In this document: positions 1 through 11,669 of the stretch, piece after piece | Layout: each line of letters begins with the position of its first letter | Numbering within the stretch: position 1 is the first letter of the stretch | From: Breviolum minutum Mf 1.05b.01 | Lineage: Eukaryota > Sar > Dinophyceae > Suessiales > Symbiodiniaceae | Assembly: GCA_000507305.1 (NCBI GenBank) | Contig: DF241692.1 | Location: 1,532 to 65,531, forward strand | Reading direction: 5' to 3' | Length of the DNA stretch: 64,000 nucleotides | Position numbers and translations under genes: made by a program | Notes under the pieces: model-generated | What the model was told of the DNA's origin: nothing | The model's database searches: none | The model's input: only the letters and a program-made list of their open reading frames with translations

Positions 1-1767
1 TATCAAGCAATTGGTCTCAATGCAGCTCAAGTGATGGAGAGTGCAACGCAGTCGGAATCACTCTGTTTTCGGTCGCAATACACGAGTATTGAGTGAAGCT
101 GTGAAGTCTTCACTAGGTCCGTGCAAGCTTGACCACGGTGGTCTTGAGCCAAATGCAGTCGCCATATATGAAGAGGTTATGTACCGCATACTACCGCTGA
201 TACACTCTTCGCACGTTTCATGAAGAATCAAGCATCAAACATCATCAAACCTACCCTCCACGATCTTCCGAACCTCACTGCTTAGCTCCCTGAGTTCATG
301 GGGTCGTTGCGCCGCAGGGGGTCCAGCCGGCCTCAGGAAGACGGCCCCTCCAGAAACCCATGCGTCTCTGATTCACCATGTTCAAATGATTCATATGGAA
401 TGTAAATGTAAAGATATTTTCTTCTAAATACAAGCATAATGTTGTGCGTGTAAGCCATATCTTTGAACGTATTTCTGCACACTTACCTGGTTCTTCAAAA
501 AACAACAACATCGACATCAAGAAGTGCTATTGCAGCACCCCATGCACCCCCAACTCAATGTTGAAGAAGGTGATAATGGGAGACCCCTGTTACCAAAATG
601 GTTGCTTTTTTGAAGGCTGTCATGTACACCCGGTGTGCCCAACATTGATTTGGGGGGCAGGGGGTTCGCGAATTTTTTTGGGGGAACCCGGACTACATGA
701 TGTTACAAAGAGATACAGACTTGACATCAGTGGAAGACGTGAAGACAAGGAAGCGGCAGCCATGGTGGTGTTTTGGAACGATTGCTGGATGTATTGGTGC
801 TGCGGGATGAATTAGCAGAAGGGAAAATATTGTACTACCCATAGATTGGCTCAGGCCCTCGGAATGCAAATCTTTTGGTAAATGTGAAAACCTTCAAGCG
901 CATCATGTCCACATCCCCTGCTTCAGAAACCTTGTCACAACAGTCCGCCTCCGGGATGCCATTCTGTGCAAGGATCTTCTGCGAAAATTACACCCATTGC
1001 CCATTGCACTATGGAAAAGCTGTGGCTGCTTCCAACATGTCCAGCCGCAATTTGCTCTTGAAATCGGTGTGAAGTCTTCCCCCTTCCCAACCGGCAGCTC
1101 TTCTCAACAATGCCCGCAACTTGTCATTTCTTGGTATACGCTACGAAGCGTTCGCTACAGTCAGCCCCAGGCTGAATGTTCTCCCGGATGATCACCGGCC
1201 ACGAGTCAACTTCACAGCATCGACCTTCACCTTTACTCGCACCTTTCCAGTGCCCCGTGTCACGCTCTCGCCTCTTTGCCCAACCCTCACTTCTTATGAC
1301 TTCAAACAAACGGGGGGGCGCTCACCCTGCACAGCCCACAACCAAGCTGCTCCATAGGCTTTGTTGGGGAAGGAAGTAGCCTTCAAGCCATAAACCTAAA
1401 GCATTTATTGCCAGCACGATGCCGCTCCATGAAGACAGACAAAGGAAGAAGGCCAAGCGCAGCAAGCGATGTGCTTATCTGGCTGCCAGAAGAAGAAGGC
1501 AACCAACTTGTGGCCATCAGAGCTTGTGTCTTGGTCTGTGTGGGACAATGAAACCAAAGCCTCGATTTGCCGCTGTCTTCAACTCCCCAATCTAGGTCAG
1601 AAGCAGCCACCTGGCTCTCCTGCATGACCGTCCTCAGCAAGGCACATGTGTTTGGCAACCATTGCCCGAACTCCTTCTGGCTGGTCCGTTGGTTAAACCA
1701 CAAGTAAGTCCTCAGTTGTCTAACAAAATCAAAGTACTCCTTAACTTGTATTGATCAGACCATGTAA
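1..1767. other. No supported gene
   Basis: Only short overlapping open frames on both strands and no recognisable protein motif. The one clear element is the MITE-like half copy at about 486-670. I see no RNA gene. Confidence 0.5.
486..670. repeat. MITE-like repeat, copy 1 (left end)
   Basis: About 175 bp from 497 to 670 matches 2503-2680 in the same orientation, with only scattered differences. The left edge, CCTGGTTCTTCAAAAAAC at about 487, is the inverted complement of the right edge of copy 2 (2713-2733). Copy 1 keeps the left terminal repeat and copy 2 the right one, so the parent element probably had terminal inverted repeats. Open frames inside both copies look like translated repeat rather than protein. 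Confidence 0.65.
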
Positions 1768-1935
1768 GCAGCAAAGGAAATAAGAAAGTAGGTAAGCAAG
1801 TAGGCAAGCAAGTAAGTAAGCCACGGTAAGAAAGCAAGTAAGCAAGCAGGCAAGTATGTAGATAAGCATAGGAAGGAAGCAAGCAAGCAAGCAAGTAAGC
1901 CAGCAAGAAGTAAGTACAATACGTATTTACCTACT
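1768..1935. repeat. Imperfect AAGY tetranucleotide tract
   Basis: Alternating AAGT, AAGC and AGGT units on the plus strand. The complementary strand reads as a Leu/Tyr/Thr/Cys-rich open frame with no other protein character. Confidence 0.85.
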
Positions 1936-1954
1936 TGCTTGCTTACTAGCTCAC

Positions 1955-2136
1955 GTACCCACTGGTCAAATACGACAGGGCAAGTTATCTTACTGACTGG
2001 ATTGCTTCCTTTGTTGCTTGCACTGACTTGCTCTCTGGCCTACCCGCTGGTCATAAACGAGAGGGGTGGTGACCTTATCTTCTGGCTTGCCTACTTTTTT
2101 GCTCACATAACTACCCACTGGTCAAAGACGAGGGGG
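1955..2136. repeat. Three spaced copies of a 25-bp motif
   Basis: The motif TACCCACTGGTCA, followed by an A-rich stretch and ACGA-GGG, occurs at about 1955-1980, 2041-2066 and 2111-2136 in the same orientation. It lies between two AAGY tracts and is probably a decayed minisatellite. Confidence 0.6.
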
Positions 2137-2206
2137 CTAATTGTGTTGAACAACCATGTAGCTAAGTGACGCATTAACCGACCGACCGACTGCCTGACTG
2201 AAGAAC

Positions 2207-2245
2207 TAACTTAGGTAAATAATTAAGAAAGTAAGCAAGTAAGTA

Positions 2246-2277
<32 letters not shown>

Positions 2278-2412
2278 TGTAAGTAGGTAAGTAGGTTAGT
2301 AGGTTAGTAGGTAAGTGGGTAAGTAGGTGAGTAGGTAGGTATGTAGGTAGATAAGTAGGTAAGTAAGCAAGTAAGCAAGGTAAGTAAGTAAGCAAGCACT
2401 TAAGAAAGTAAC
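2207..2412. repeat. Second AAGY tetranucleotide tract
   Basis: The same unit types as the tract at 1768-1935 (AAGT, AAGC, AGGT, TAGG). The two tracts bracket the 25-bp motif array. Confidence 0.85.
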
Positions 2413-2502
2413 TACCTAGTGACAGAAACTAACTCAGGGACAACTTCAACACCGCAAAGACACACAGAGGCTGCGCATGCATTTTCTTCTCCCTCGGGTT
2501 CT

Positions 2503-2735
2503 GAGAAAAAACAACAACATCGACATCACGAAGTGCTATTGCAGCACCCCATGCACCCCCAACTCAATGTTGAAGAAGGTGATAATGGGAGACCTGTGTT
2601 ACTAAAATGGTTGCTTTTTTGAAGGCCGTCATGTACACCTGGTGTGCCCAACATTGATTTGGGGGGCAGGGGGGCGCGAACAGCTCCATAAAACCATGTA
2701 CAGTATGTGCGGGTGGTTGTTTTTGAAGAACCTGG
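2503..2735. repeat. MITE-like repeat, copy 2 (right end)
   Basis: Matches copy 1 over about 175 bp and then continues to a terminal GTTGTTTTTGAAGAACCTGG (2716-2735), the inverted complement of the start of copy 1. Its own left terminal repeat is missing: the match begins abruptly in the A-run at 2503. Confidence 0.65.
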
Positions 2736-3308
2736 TAGTGTCATTTATCTATTAATATGAGTGTGGATGGCTTTGCCAGGTATTTTCTTGTGACTCTGAA
2801 CCCTGCTGTTTAATACCTATGAAAATGATTTCACGGAGCATTCATCCACGATGACGATGGGGTATGAAACGACTTCTTGAACAAAGGGGCGTCCACTAAT
2901 GTTTATTTGCGTGGAAGCACCCACGGCCATGGTAACTTTCCTGATGGCAATCAGTTGTCCGGAAAGCTTCATCTTGTACTGAGGCTAGCACATATTGGAA
3001 GACTTCTGGTCCTACCAGGAAAGTTTGAAATATCTGAAAAAAATGTGACTCTAAAAAGGTCAAAAAGGAGAGCTCTGCCTCACTGATGCCTCCAGCTGCA
3101 TCAGGCCTCATCCAACTGCCACAACATACCGCAACTATTGATATGCAGTCGTTCCCCTCCAAAAAGAAAAAAACAAGAATCCTTTGTCTGAGGCGGTCAC
3201 GAATCACCTGGTGGTTTGCGTCGAATCAGTGTCAGGTTGAAAAATGCAAGAAGCAGGAAAAGGGGGTGCTCCAAAGACATGAATGCTTAACCACCTAAAG
3301 CCTAGGGA

Positions 3309-3310
3309 CC

Positions 3311-3345
<35 letters not shown>

Positions 3346-3355
3346 CCACAACAAC
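3309..3355. repeat. (CAA)n microsatellite
   Basis: About 15 CAA units, ending in CCACAACAACG. Confidence 0.95.
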
Positions 3356-6300
3356 GACTCTCAGGTGCAACTTGTAGGTAGTTTCTACTTTTCTGGAGCC
3401 AATGGAATTTGATTCAAGACTCAGATCTGCGGGCTGGCAAGCCGACCATTGGGAAAGGACTGTGATCGTGGTACGCTTGGCGTTGACATTGACATGGCCC
3501 TCAGTGAAAACACGACATCACTTGGACCAACCGGCCTGTGCACCCTGGACCCTTGGCCAATCTAAGGTTGTAACGCTTCACCTGCAAAATCACACTGCCA
3601 TTGTAACTATTCTTTGGTTCAAAAGGTTTGTCAAGATGCTGGGCCAGGGTCAAAATGTTAAAACTCATATCGAAGGCTGGAGTTTCCTCCTCGTATCGAA
3701 TTTTCCACCATCTGATCCTTGGCCTTGGAGAGCAAAGGATTGGGAACGTGGGGCTCCCATGACTTTGCGCACCACTTGCAGAACGCAGCACTCGCTGTCG
3801 GTCGGGTGCATGCAATGGGGTCTACCCCACAAGCATTGTTGAAGGATGTCAAATGTAAAAATGGTAAGTTATATAGTACATATATCTCAAAATAATCAGG
3901 CTGACGAGTCTCAAAAAAAAAATGACACTTTGACATGCTGCATTGACTAAAACAGATTAGCATCTGTGGACTTAAATTGGAAGCTGCTTGCAGCTCGAGC
4001 AAAATGCTGTGGCAATTTGGCTACGACTTGTGAAGCTCCAACGAAGTACAACTAAATCCAGCAGCAAATCTTAGGCGAAACAGCTGGAAGAAGAAACTTC
4101 AGGAAATACGCTGCTGGGAGTCAGCTTTTTCAACAGCTTGAGTCGGACTCTGCGCATACTGTCAAGGACTGCCATTGCGAACCTTTTCTCACATTCATCA
4201 TTCATCGCTCAAATCAGCTTGAACACTTCTGCATGTGTTCATCTTCTAGGACCGAGAAGTTCTCCTCCTTTGTGCGATTGAATTCATTATCTACGCCTTG
4301 CCGCAGCAAGTGTATCGGCTACCTTCCAAGGTCTTTGGAACATTCGGAGCCAAAGTGGCACCGGGGCGCCGGGTGACATTAGCACTGGAGTAGAAGATGC
4401 TTCAGCCATTCTGACTGGTAGGTTGAATCAACTGAAACAGGTCCCCCTTTTACCAAAGCATCTTCAACTTTCTTGGGTACCAAAGACCCATGGCATAATC
4501 AACACCATCCCGTGGTTAAGAACAAGACATTCGGGTAAGATCTGATATCTCGTAAGGTCGAACGATGTTGATGTTTTCAGAAGTTATATAATGCATATGT
4601 ACATGCATACGCCCTTCACCCGCCCTGCCAGTGTTCAGAGCTCTTCATCGTTCATCGATCTCATATGTTCCTGCAGGATAGACTGTTTGTGGTCAAATTT
4701 TCATGAGCTGAATCTGAATAGCTTCCAAATCCCAAATGATTCTAGCCTCCTTGTCTTGGTAGTATGCCCAAGTGAGCACAGATAGGATTAATCCCAAGAT
4801 GATCAGACCTCAACAGATGCCAGGACTCCAAGCCATGAAAAGCATTAATGCCTTCTGAGTTGCGAACCCACAAACAAACCGCAGTAATCTCCGATGTTTC
4901 CCTCATCCTTCTCCTCGTCATTCCAACTCCGGATCTCTCGACGACGTCTCTCATACCTGAAGGCCATGGAAAAAATCATCGGCTCTGTTGCGGAAAGAGC
5001 GTGGATTAAAATCAGCCGGGCAGACTCTTTGGGATTGTGTCCCCGTTTACGGCCGCAGATTTGGCAGGCTTGGAGGTCCTTGAGTATTTCAAGTGTTGGC
5101 AAATACACAGGTCATGTGCGGATGCTGAAACTAGACGTTTTTTTCGAATCTCCTCCGGATTCTTTTTAGAGCACAGCAGGCATTTCCATTCTCGCCTGTG
5201 ATTTCAAAGCAGAGTCAGCGAAAAAATCGCTTGGGAACAGACCCTTCGGAGGCTGAAACTGGGAATGGTCCCATGATGAGTCCCATGGTCCCAAATTCAC
5301 CAAGCGAAAGGAGTCATTGGTTGGTATCCAGATCTCGCCTTGGTTTCTGCGGCTTTGCAGACTTTTCATCCTTCCCTTGACAAAGGACCTGGCGAGGGCC
5401 AGCCGTTATTCATGGTTTCATGCCGGCTTTGTGCAGCAAAGACTAGAGACCAAGCAACCACTTTTTGATATGCAATGGAAAAGGTCTGTATTACAGACTG
5501 TAAGGTGTGTTGGGGGGAGGTGAAAGAAAACCTCATGGGCAAATGTTACAGATCGACTTGAACCTCGTCTTCGCCTTTCATCTGTCGAATCTGCGGGCTT
5601 TGCACAGATCTCACGGCTGGCTACGTTCAAATACTTTCTATCCAAATTCTTCGTTCATGTGAGGCAAATTGAGTTGCAAATCCATTCAAACCATGGTAAG
5701 TCCATGGCGGAAACCAAAAAGATTGATATACAATCATACAAGCCATGATTCACCTACACCAATCAAATGTGATAGATTAAAGATGATATATCAGCATGTA
5801 TCATGCATCTATGCAATGATATACACTTCTTACTGCTCAGTTCTTCTGGTTTTAAAAGCTCATAGCTCAGAGCCCAAAAAGAGTGCCATCACAAAAATTG
5901 CTACATCTTGGATGTGATCTTAATGTGCGGAACCATCAATGTGTTTACCGGGGCAAACCCCATGTCTCAAGGCAAGCCCCTTTTTGTTGAAAGCCGATGC
6001 CACCCCCTGCTCTCGGAGTGAAACACAGCACGATGTGCCCAGTTGGAAAAGATTCACGACTGAATTTTATGCTCTTTTTGAAGCTGCAAAATCCTCCCGA
6101 CCTCAGCCACAAACATCACAGTTGTATACCAACAACTGCTGGAAACAAAGACATCGTTTCTTCATCACCAAGGGACCACGGGCATCACGTGAAGCCTTAA
6201 CGGCAATAGGACGCCTTGATTGTCCCACCAGTGGCGTCGAGGATGAACGAATCAAGGATGATGGAGAAGACCCCCTGCACTTGCCATTGCTAAACGGGAT

Positions 6301-7952
6301 AAATGCTATCAGTTGTGTGTCCTTGTCACCTGCATTCTTGTTGTTGTTTTTTTTTAGAAAATCGACCCCAAACCCAGTGCAAAACATGACATGAATACAT
6401 TCATGCCTCCATTTTAGAAGCTACAAATGGTGGGCAAAAGTTGGATAACTTCCCTGACTTCGCCTTCCAGTGCTGGGTGATGCACGCCGCTCTGCTTCCT
6501 GCAACCATTGGATGGAGGCAAGTGACTCCCAAGAGTCCAGAGGGTTAGTCATTGGCCCACAAGGTAAGTGCAAACTTCCAACAAATGGACTAACAGTGCG
6601 AACTTCTTTCCGTGTTGTTTCTTCTTGGAGGGACTAACGAAATGACTTCATCTTCATTGCATGATTCTTCGATTTTTGCTTAGCATGGTATTTTGTTTTC
6701 AACCTCCTGCCTTGTGAGGGCTAACTCTGCCGCAGTTGGCAGCTGAAGATGAGCCTCGTGCAGGGCGAGATAGATGTGGGTGCGCAACCCTTTGGGATTT
6801 TGCCTTGATATGGCACTTGTCATTTATTGTCAGTAATCATGTCTATTGCAGGATGAGTATGTGGTGAATGATATGGGATGTCTTTTCTAGAACATTCAGT
6901 GCACAACATACAGTAGATTTAATACAGGTTCGTGCGTTTACTCTTACAGGACTTACATATGTAATCATGTGTATCTATCATAGTCGGTGTGAACTCTAGA
7001 CTCCTTAGTGTGCGTACAGTCATCCCCACACTTGGAACGGAAGTGTTACGATTGGTACATCTACAAACACTGCCCAATTTTAGGGTAACTATGGACCATG
7101 TCACTGAGATTGTCAAATCCAATTCTTTTTGTCTCAAAGAATTTGGCTCCAACACGCTGCCAATGTTGATATGAATTGTAGCATCGCAAACGGCTCCTCG
7201 CTGGTATCAACAGGGGTTTTTTCATCCATGACCCTCAACTTGGCAGCTCCAAACTAAGCTTCCTGGCGTGCCAAGGATCGTACAGGGCGCGAACTTGGCT
7301 GACCGCCTCAAAGTAAAGCCATGCAGCCAACCTAACACTTCTGGGTAAATGCTTGTTTATCTTTTTTAAACATGGCATCACTTGATATTGTATACTTTAT
7401 TTTCCATTGAATCACAGTGAAACCATCTAGAATGATCTACATGTCAGCTCTCAATCCTGGGCAATTGAGTACATGCCTACCTCTGATCTATACGCAAATA
7501 TTGGCTACAAGTGTTTGTATTGAGAAACGAAAAGTTATAGAAAACTTTGTCGAAATCTGGATAATTTGAAAGACTTGATGACCCAATTCAATGTTAATGG
7601 CAAGCCCATCGAAAACACATTGTCATTCATGGTTTCGATTGGAAAGTTCAGATCTTGCAAAGAGACCACTCAGCTGGTGACGTTCATGTCTTTCGTCGCT
7701 GAAGGCTGTGGCTTCCTTTCATGGAATTCGTTGATCATTCGCAACAACAAAACTAAGTTCTATGCATCAAAGTGGTGATGGGAAGCATGAATTTATCTTT
7801 TTCCCAAACTAAAACCCTGAGTGATGACTTGAGTCAATCTCTCATCTGTTGCACAGTTGCACTCCTGCGCATGGCTCGAGGGACCTGAGGCTCCGAGATA
7901 GCAAGTTGACAGATGTGTAAGACTAAGCTGGGATGGGGGGTGATCTCCATCC

Positions 7953-7988
<36 letters not shown>

Positions 7989-10123
7989 GCATCATCATCA
8001 TCATCGACGAAATATCATCATCATTTCTCAGCGTCAGTGACGCATATATTCTCTGAATCTGAGAGGACTTGGAATTCGCATCTGACGATCTGAGCATTCA
8101 GTATTTCAAACCCCTGAATGCTCAAATGCTTTCTGGCCAGTCCATCTCTGCTGCACAGGATATTCAAAACCTATTTCAAGCTTCTTGAGAGCCTGGCAAA
8201 TGAACTGCTGAAAGCAATGTGACAGAAATCGCCAGCAAACAGGAAAACAAAAAAAACAGAACGCGTCAAAGAAACGCAAAAACACTCATCAAAATAGCCA
8301 AAATCCAAAACAAATTTGACACTGCTCAGGCTCATCTTCTCTTTCAATTTGTATCTGTTTGCTTCTCCAAGGCTTTTGAGGTTATGACCCTCTGTCTCGG
8401 CTGGCCATGGAGAAGCTGGCATCCCCTGCACCAAACAAATTGATCGAGTCCCCATAGCTCCCATGGCTGTAAGTGTTGAGCCTGATGGATGATGTTGGGC
8501 GAGATGGGCATCACTGGCATCCCCGAACAGGGTGCCTGCTACATTCACCAACAAAAAAAAGAGATTGGATTTGGAAATGAAAAGAAACATATCAGATTTC
8601 AAACATCTAAATGTACCATTCAAAAAAGCTCGAAAATCGGGACAGAAACGAAATCGGGCAAACAGCAAATTTGACGAATCAGCTCTCAAGAGAAGACCAT
8701 AAGCCTCGCCCCAAGTCAGGTCTAGCGTTGGCCATACCTCACTGGGTGATCTCTTCGATGGCCGAAAAGCCATGGTGGAGTTTCACAGAGTCTATGATTT
8801 GTTGCAATAAGCCTACAAATGTCTATCATCCATCAGAATATTTTGAGATCCCTGACCTGTCTTTACGCACATTTCTTTGTTCTCAAATCACCCACATCTA
8901 CTCGTAAGGATGTGGCCAATCCGCGCCCTGGACCCAACCGTCTTGGAGGACCAGCTTTTTGACACCTGGGCAATGTCTCAAAATCAATGACTCTAAAATC
9001 ATCCTAAATCCCTCTTCAAGGCTAGCAAAATCAATACAAAGCACAAAAAGCTCCACACAGAGCACTGTGCAGTGCTCTGTGCCTCCTCGGAAAATCCTAT
9101 TTGGAGTTTTCCGAAGTTTGAGAGACGTCCATTTGCAAGAAAGATAAGCAGATAGGCTGGATAACATCTAGCTATTCAGAGAAAGTGTCTTGCGCTGATT
9201 TTTGGGATCCAGTCTCATTCTTCAAGTCACATATTCACCCAATGATCAACCACAACTTGATGCAGCACTCACAGATAATGAATCTCACAGAGAAACTCTA
9301 GATTTGCGATTGAATTTCGCACACCTTTGATTGTATTTAAGATTCACAGGCACAAAACAAATCGTTGGGGTTTGGATTTCGGATTCCCTCCGAGCAGCTC
9401 CAGGGAAGCGCGAGAGACCTCTTCCTTGGTGGACACAAAGTGAGCGTTTATCTCAAGTCATACGTTTTGAAGTGACAAAAAATCATGTTAGTAAAAATAG
9501 GTCAAGTATTTTTTGCATGTTTCTAAAAACCATGCATTAATGATAATGATTGTCAAGTGCATGGCCCAATCTACAACAGCAAGTCTACTGATTCTACTGG
9601 TCCATATCGCAATTTTCGATGCGCTAAGTTTTCAACTGGACCAGCGGACTGCACGGCATACGTGTGCCTTGGGCAGGGTCCACTACATCAAAAGCGATCT
9701 CCCCGTGCCTTCAATTCAAGTTACTAATAGTCGAAGCTTCGAGTTTGACCAGTGTAGAATCAAGAAGGTTGATGTTTGTTGGTATTTTTCCTACCACAAC
9801 AGTGGAACAAAAATGGATTGAACACCTAGCTGCTGGTTTCTACTGACATGTAGTCTTTGCATCCATGTACATCACTTCCGTAGTAGGGAGGACGACTGTG
9901 ACGATCTTTGATAGCGATGACAATGAGGTGATGACAGACAAGGCTGCAACCAAGGACAAGAAAGGACAAACCATGCACAGAATGTCGAAGACAACACAAC
10001 AGCCGCTGAGCCGATGAAACGGCACGCAAAAACAGGTTAAAGGAACAAGAACCCAGAAAAAACTGCGCCAAGAAAACCCTTGTCTTTTGATCAATTTTAT
10101 TTCTGCACGGTTTTCTTTTCATT
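3356..10123. other. Long stretch without a supported gene
   Basis: Many open frames under 200 codons on both strands, none with a motif I recognise. The most exon-like piece is on the minus strand at about 6345-6165: it follows GAATGCAG|G and stays open for about 60 codons, but no partner exon was found. The frames at 3402-3842 plus and 8171-8773 minus lack splice or domain support. A (CAT)n tract lies at 7952-8005. Confidence 0.4.
7952..8005. repeat. (CAT)n microsatellite
   Basis: About 17 CAT units with one CAG interruption. The poly-Met frame on the minus strand is an artefact of it. Confidence 0.95.
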
Positions 10124-11669
10124 TCAGAGGCCAACGGTGGCAAAAGAGCACAGCTGCTGAATAGCCACTATCTTCTGCCATTTGATGATCGTCTCAGCTC
10201 GTGGCTGCACTGCTGCCCACGACGGTGTCTCACACGCCAGCACCTCGTTGGAGGAGATCTGGACATCATACCGCATATGACATCCGTTGTCTGCGTATGT
10301 CATTCACACCACATGATATGGAAATATTAACACGTTCACACGGATATATATATATATATATATATTTGCACTATATATGACCTCACTCCTGATCTGCCTC
10401 TCACTCCGCAGCAGGCACTTTCTTTCTCATCCCGAGTCACCGTGCCTTGTGACTAGGCTGCAAGAACCCTCTTCAAGCACGAAAGGTTGTTTTGGAGCAA
10501 GCAACCTTTTCACAAAAGTCTCACCCCGGGGCTATCGAGTTTTCTTCTTGTGCTCTCATTCCACGCGTCCGTTGCCGGCTCACAAAATAAAATCTTTAAC
10601 AGGCAGCAATGATTAACGGGAGGCAGCGGGATGCAGCGGGTAATTAAAATTCTGCGCGGGCTTGTGCTCCTTGATCTAGATACATTCTACGATTCTGGAG
10701 GAGGATCAACGTGCCCACGACCTTTGATCATTAGGGGCACACCTGCTCAGTAGGCGCTAGTCGCCCCACCACCCACTCTGGAGTCAACGGCGTGGCCCTG
10801 GCACATCTATCTGGTTCTGGGTTTTGACCAATAAGATGCATCACTGTTGGGCGCACCCGTGTCCCACAAATGCACCAGTTCAACGAAAACATTAGGATCC
10901 TTCTCAGCCTGACGAAAACCAAAAAACGCTTTGCTGAAGTATTTGAAGGTTTCATAAAGCTTCATGCCTGGGTAGGCAATTTTAAGATTGTGTCATGGGA
11001 AGAACTTGATCAAGATGTAGCACAGTTCGTGGAGAGTTGGCCCACAGCGTCCAGAGGGATCGTCTGCAAGATTGAGATGGGCCTCAATCCACAAAACTCG
11101 CAGCCCAGTCGTGAAGAAGCTGGGGGAGTCACCATTCATATGCACTTCGCCGGGCTCTCCACTCAAAAGCGTGTATCAAGGAGTGGGCAACATGCCATCT
11201 TCAGCGATGCGGCTGACCATCCCTCTCAGAAAGGAATCTGGGCGGTAGAGGGTAGCGACATCCAACCCTGTCAGAAGCGAGGAGATTGTGAAGCACCACA
11301 CCGTTGTGAGTGAATGAGCTGTGAGGCTGGTGACGGGCAACAGTTTGTGGTGATGTCACAACCATGAACCTGCCGATGGAAAACAAATTCAAACACGAAG
11401 TGTTGGGCAAGCTCATTGGTGACCTCCTTCTCCGACTGCACGGCCTTTCTCAGGTTGGGTGGATTTCTACCCTTAGCTATATAGGCCATCAGCCTAGCCG
11501 ATTCTGGACAGGTCTCGGGCTATTGCCTCAATTTCCTTCGCACCCAAGGTAAGGCTGTTGTTGCAGCACCAGCTTTGGAGGCAAAAGGCGCCACTTGTCG
11601 ACTCACGGTTACCTCCTCGGGCTTTTCTGGTCTTGCACTTGGGGGCCTGGCAGGGGCAGGGGCAGACAT
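10124..11669 (-). CDS. Unknown multi-exon gene, 3' end and candidate upstream exons
   Basis: I do not recognise the product. Two exons join in phase. The first is 10967-10857: acceptor CTACCCAG|G, reading MKLYETFKYF..VHLWDT, donor GTGCGC. The second is 10290-10124: acceptor ACGCAG, reading NGCHMRYDVQ..FATVGL, then TGA. Together they give about 90 residues rich in aromatic and hydrophobic positions, with no visible transmembrane segment. Candidate upstream exons on the same strand are 11448-11370 (AVQSEKEVTNELAQ) and a Pro/Ala-rich start MSAPAPARPPSARPEK at 11669. The frame at about 11190-11010 (GEVHMNGD..LHELCYI) may also belong. The order fits one gene, but I could not fix every junction. 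The intervening plus-strand frames are shadows. Confidence 0.5.
10344..10366. repeat. (AT)n microsatellite
   Basis: About 11 AT units, just upstream (minus-strand sense) of the last exon at 10290-10124, so probably intronic. Confidence 0.95.

Noticed and set aside
143-163. Resemblance to reversed dinoflagellate spliced leader (CTTGAGCCAAATG)
   Set aside because: Thirteen bases with one base missing, after which the match fails; probably chance.
1768-2412. CRISPR-like array
   Set aside because: No regular repeat/spacer length; tetranucleotide slippage in a eukaryotic genome.
10743-10830. Minus frame PEPDRCARATPLTPEW as an exon
   Set aside because: It ends in phase 0, whereas the next exon needs phase 1; the flanking exons join directly.
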